Of a DNA stretch of 64,000 nt, positions 62,875 through 64,000 are shown one piece after another. The DNA is from Gallionella sp. (lineage in GTDB: Bacteria; Pseudomonadota; Gammaproteobacteria; Burkholderiales; Gallionellaceae). A program made the translations under genes and the position numbers. The first letter of the stretch is position 1. Every line of letters starts with the position of its first letter. The DNA is taken from the NCBI GenBank assembly GCA_030652475.1, contig JAUSAO010000098.1, positions 29,553 through 93,552 of the forward strand, in the 5' to 3' direction. The notes beneath the pieces are model-generated. The model did no database searches, was not told where the DNA came from, and saw only the letters and a list, made by a program, of their open reading frames with translations.

Positions 62875-63735
62875 TCAGGCAAAGCGCCCGTTGTTAAAAT
62901 CATCCAGTGCCTGATGTATTTCCTGCTGGGTATTCATCACGAACGGCCCGTACTGCACGATGGGCTGGTTCAGCGGTTTACCCGCGATCAGGATCAGGCG
63001 CGAAGCTTCTGACGTGTTTACTGTCACGCCATCGCCGGTGTTGTTCAATATTCCCATACGTCGTGCTTCTACCCGTGTCTCGCCGATTTGCACCGCGCCG
63101 CGATAGACGTAGATGAACGCGTTATGCGTGTCCGCCAGGGCAGTCGAGAACGTGGCGCCCGCAGGCAAATGGACATCCAGATAGAGCGGCTCGGTGTGTT
63201 CGCGGCGGACCGCGCCTGCAACGCCGTTGCTGCTCCCGGCAATGACCCGCACGGTGACACCGCTGGCCGTGACATATTCAGGTATGGCCGTGCCGGGAAA
63301 GTCACGATACCACGGATCGCACATCTTGCGTTCTGCGGGCAGGTTCAGCCAGAGCTGAAAGCCTTCCATCACGCCCTCGATCTGTTCGGGCAGTTCGGAG
63401 TGGATCACGCCGCGCCCGGCGGTCATCCACTGTACGCCGCCGGTTTCCAGCAGTCCTTCATGTCCCGCGCTGTCGCGATGACGCATGCGTCCGGACAGCA
63501 TATAGGTCACCGTCTCAAAACCGCGATGCGGATGGTCGGGAAAGCCCGCAATATAGTCGTCCGGGTTGTCGCTGCCGAAGGCGTCCAGCATAAGGAACGG
63601 GTCGAGACGCTGCTGTAGTTTTCCGGTGAGCACGCGGGTCAGCTTCACCCCCGCGCCATCCGAAGTGTCGACCCCTGCGATTTGTCGTTCGACGACACGG
63701 GACAGGTGCGGTGTAATTTCAGTGATGCTGTTCAT
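62875..63735 (-). CDS. Pirin family protein (cupin)
   Basis: A 286-residue bicupin. The metal-binding GFPDHPHRGFETVTYMLSG segment and GVQWMTAGRGVIHSE give the His/Glu ligands; the C-terminal cupin is less conserved. GGAG before ATG 63735 decides the start. Pirins can be quercetinases or redox-linked regulators. Together with the Old Yellow Enzyme it may respond to electrophilic or quinone stress. Confidence 0.9.
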   Translation of the reverse strand: MNSITEITPHLSRVVERQIAGVDTSDGAGVKLTRVLTGKLQQRLDPFLMLDAFGSDNPDDYIAGFPDHPHRGFETVTYMLSGRMRHRDSAGHEGLLETGGVQWMTAGRGVIHSELPEQIEGVMEGFQLWLNLPAERKMCDPWYRDFPGTAIPEYVTASGVTVRVIAGSSNGVAGAVRREHTEPLYLDVHLPAGATFSTALADTHNAFIYVYRGAVQIGETRVEARRMGILNNTGDGVTVNTSEASRLILIAGKPLNQPIVQYGPFVMNTQQEIHQALDDFNNGRFA

Positions 63736-63814
63736 GGCGATCTCCTGTTGGCAAGCAGCGTAGGTGCATGGTAGAGGATACGAAAAGATAGATAAACCTA
63801 TAAAAAGCAGTTGT

Positions 63815-63981
63815 CCACGAAACCCACGAAACGGTTTTAGCAGGCAATCCGCAAAGCGGATGCTCGCAAAAAACACGAACAAATTCAAATGCATATCCCG
63901 ATTTGTTGCATCACCCGTTGGGTGCGTTGCTCAATTTATGTAGTCGATTGTTTTCTTTCGTGAATTTCGTGCCTTTCGTGG
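63815..63981. repeat. Facing CACGAAA-type repeats
   Basis: CCACGAAACCCACGAAAC (63815-63832) and, inverted, TTTCGTGAATTTCGTGCCTTTCGTGG (63957-63982) face each other across about 125 bp of gene-free DNA. Between them are ATCCGCAAAGCGGAT and AACACGAAC. No gene seen in 63736-64000. Confidence 0.55.
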
Positions 63982-64000
63982 ATGAAATGAGGTTTTAAGG

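Overview
The window looks like a chromosomal segment of a betaproteobacterium. The best fit I can suggest is a Nitrosomonadales/Gallionellaceae-type, respiratory, iron- or sulfur-cycle organism. This rests on gene order (dacA-dat-ybeD-lipB, recN-bamE-dapB, tmk-holB-tatD, a zf-CHCC protein between ilvE and waaF), on a RegB/RegA redox two-component system, and on an octaheme cytochrome operon. I had no database, so the taxonomy is an inference.

Layout. 1-4045 is an accessory block: a single-chain MmeI-type restriction-modification enzyme, then a nucleotidyltransferase-like gene and an unknown gene cut by the window edge. It sits directly after lipB. 4054-7116 is the cell wall/lipoate operon (dacA, dat, ybeD, lipB, reverse strand). 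7317-8498 is a CZB-domain protein followed by a repeat-dense intergenic region. 8499-13020 holds HDOD, RegA and RegB genes, divergent from a PCu(A)C copper chaperone and a TlpA-like thioredoxin. 13078-16063 is a cytochrome operon (DUF302, octaheme c, cytochrome b561). 16401-26534 contains argB, a pyrimidine 5'-nucleotidase, DAHP synthase, a histone-like DUF2934 protein, a DUF2145 pair, a CobD-like protein, srkA, DUF1415 and a Rossmann-PAS-GGDEF protein. 26648-30826 has rsgA, a pterin dehydratase, a cytochrome c, an M48 protease, orn, a universal stress protein and a BFD-like protein. 30827-32461 is a small accessory island with VapBC and a broken integron-type integrase. 32462-38282 has hemH and a putative lipid-metabolite operon (thermostable-hemolysin-family protein, AMP-ligase, haem-oxygenase-like diiron protein, SDR). 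38512-55203 is mostly housekeeping (RND efflux, rlmF, ABC-F, nadK, recN, bamE, dapB, corA, mntP, ilvE, waaF, algC). 55791-58632 is tmk-holB-tatD and four tRNA genes. 58788-63735 has an orphan HigA, NhaD, a cyclase-FHA protein, an Old Yellow Enzyme and a pirin.

The most unusual content is in small repeats. (1) Palindromic repeats are inserted in frame in coding sequence: three in the restriction enzyme, one near the start of lipB, one at the end of the diiron-enzyme gene. (2) A MITE family with TA target sites and ends like TAAGGAGATGCTGATTTATT occurs four times. One copy splits another repeat at a site whose empty version is also in the window. (3) Two families of hairpin repeats keep flanks or loops constant while the stems change in a compensated way. 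(4) An 18-bp inverted repeat ahead of regB carries two matches to the published RegA/RegR-type recognition pattern. The best candidate for an undescribed pathway is the four-gene operon at 34650-38282.
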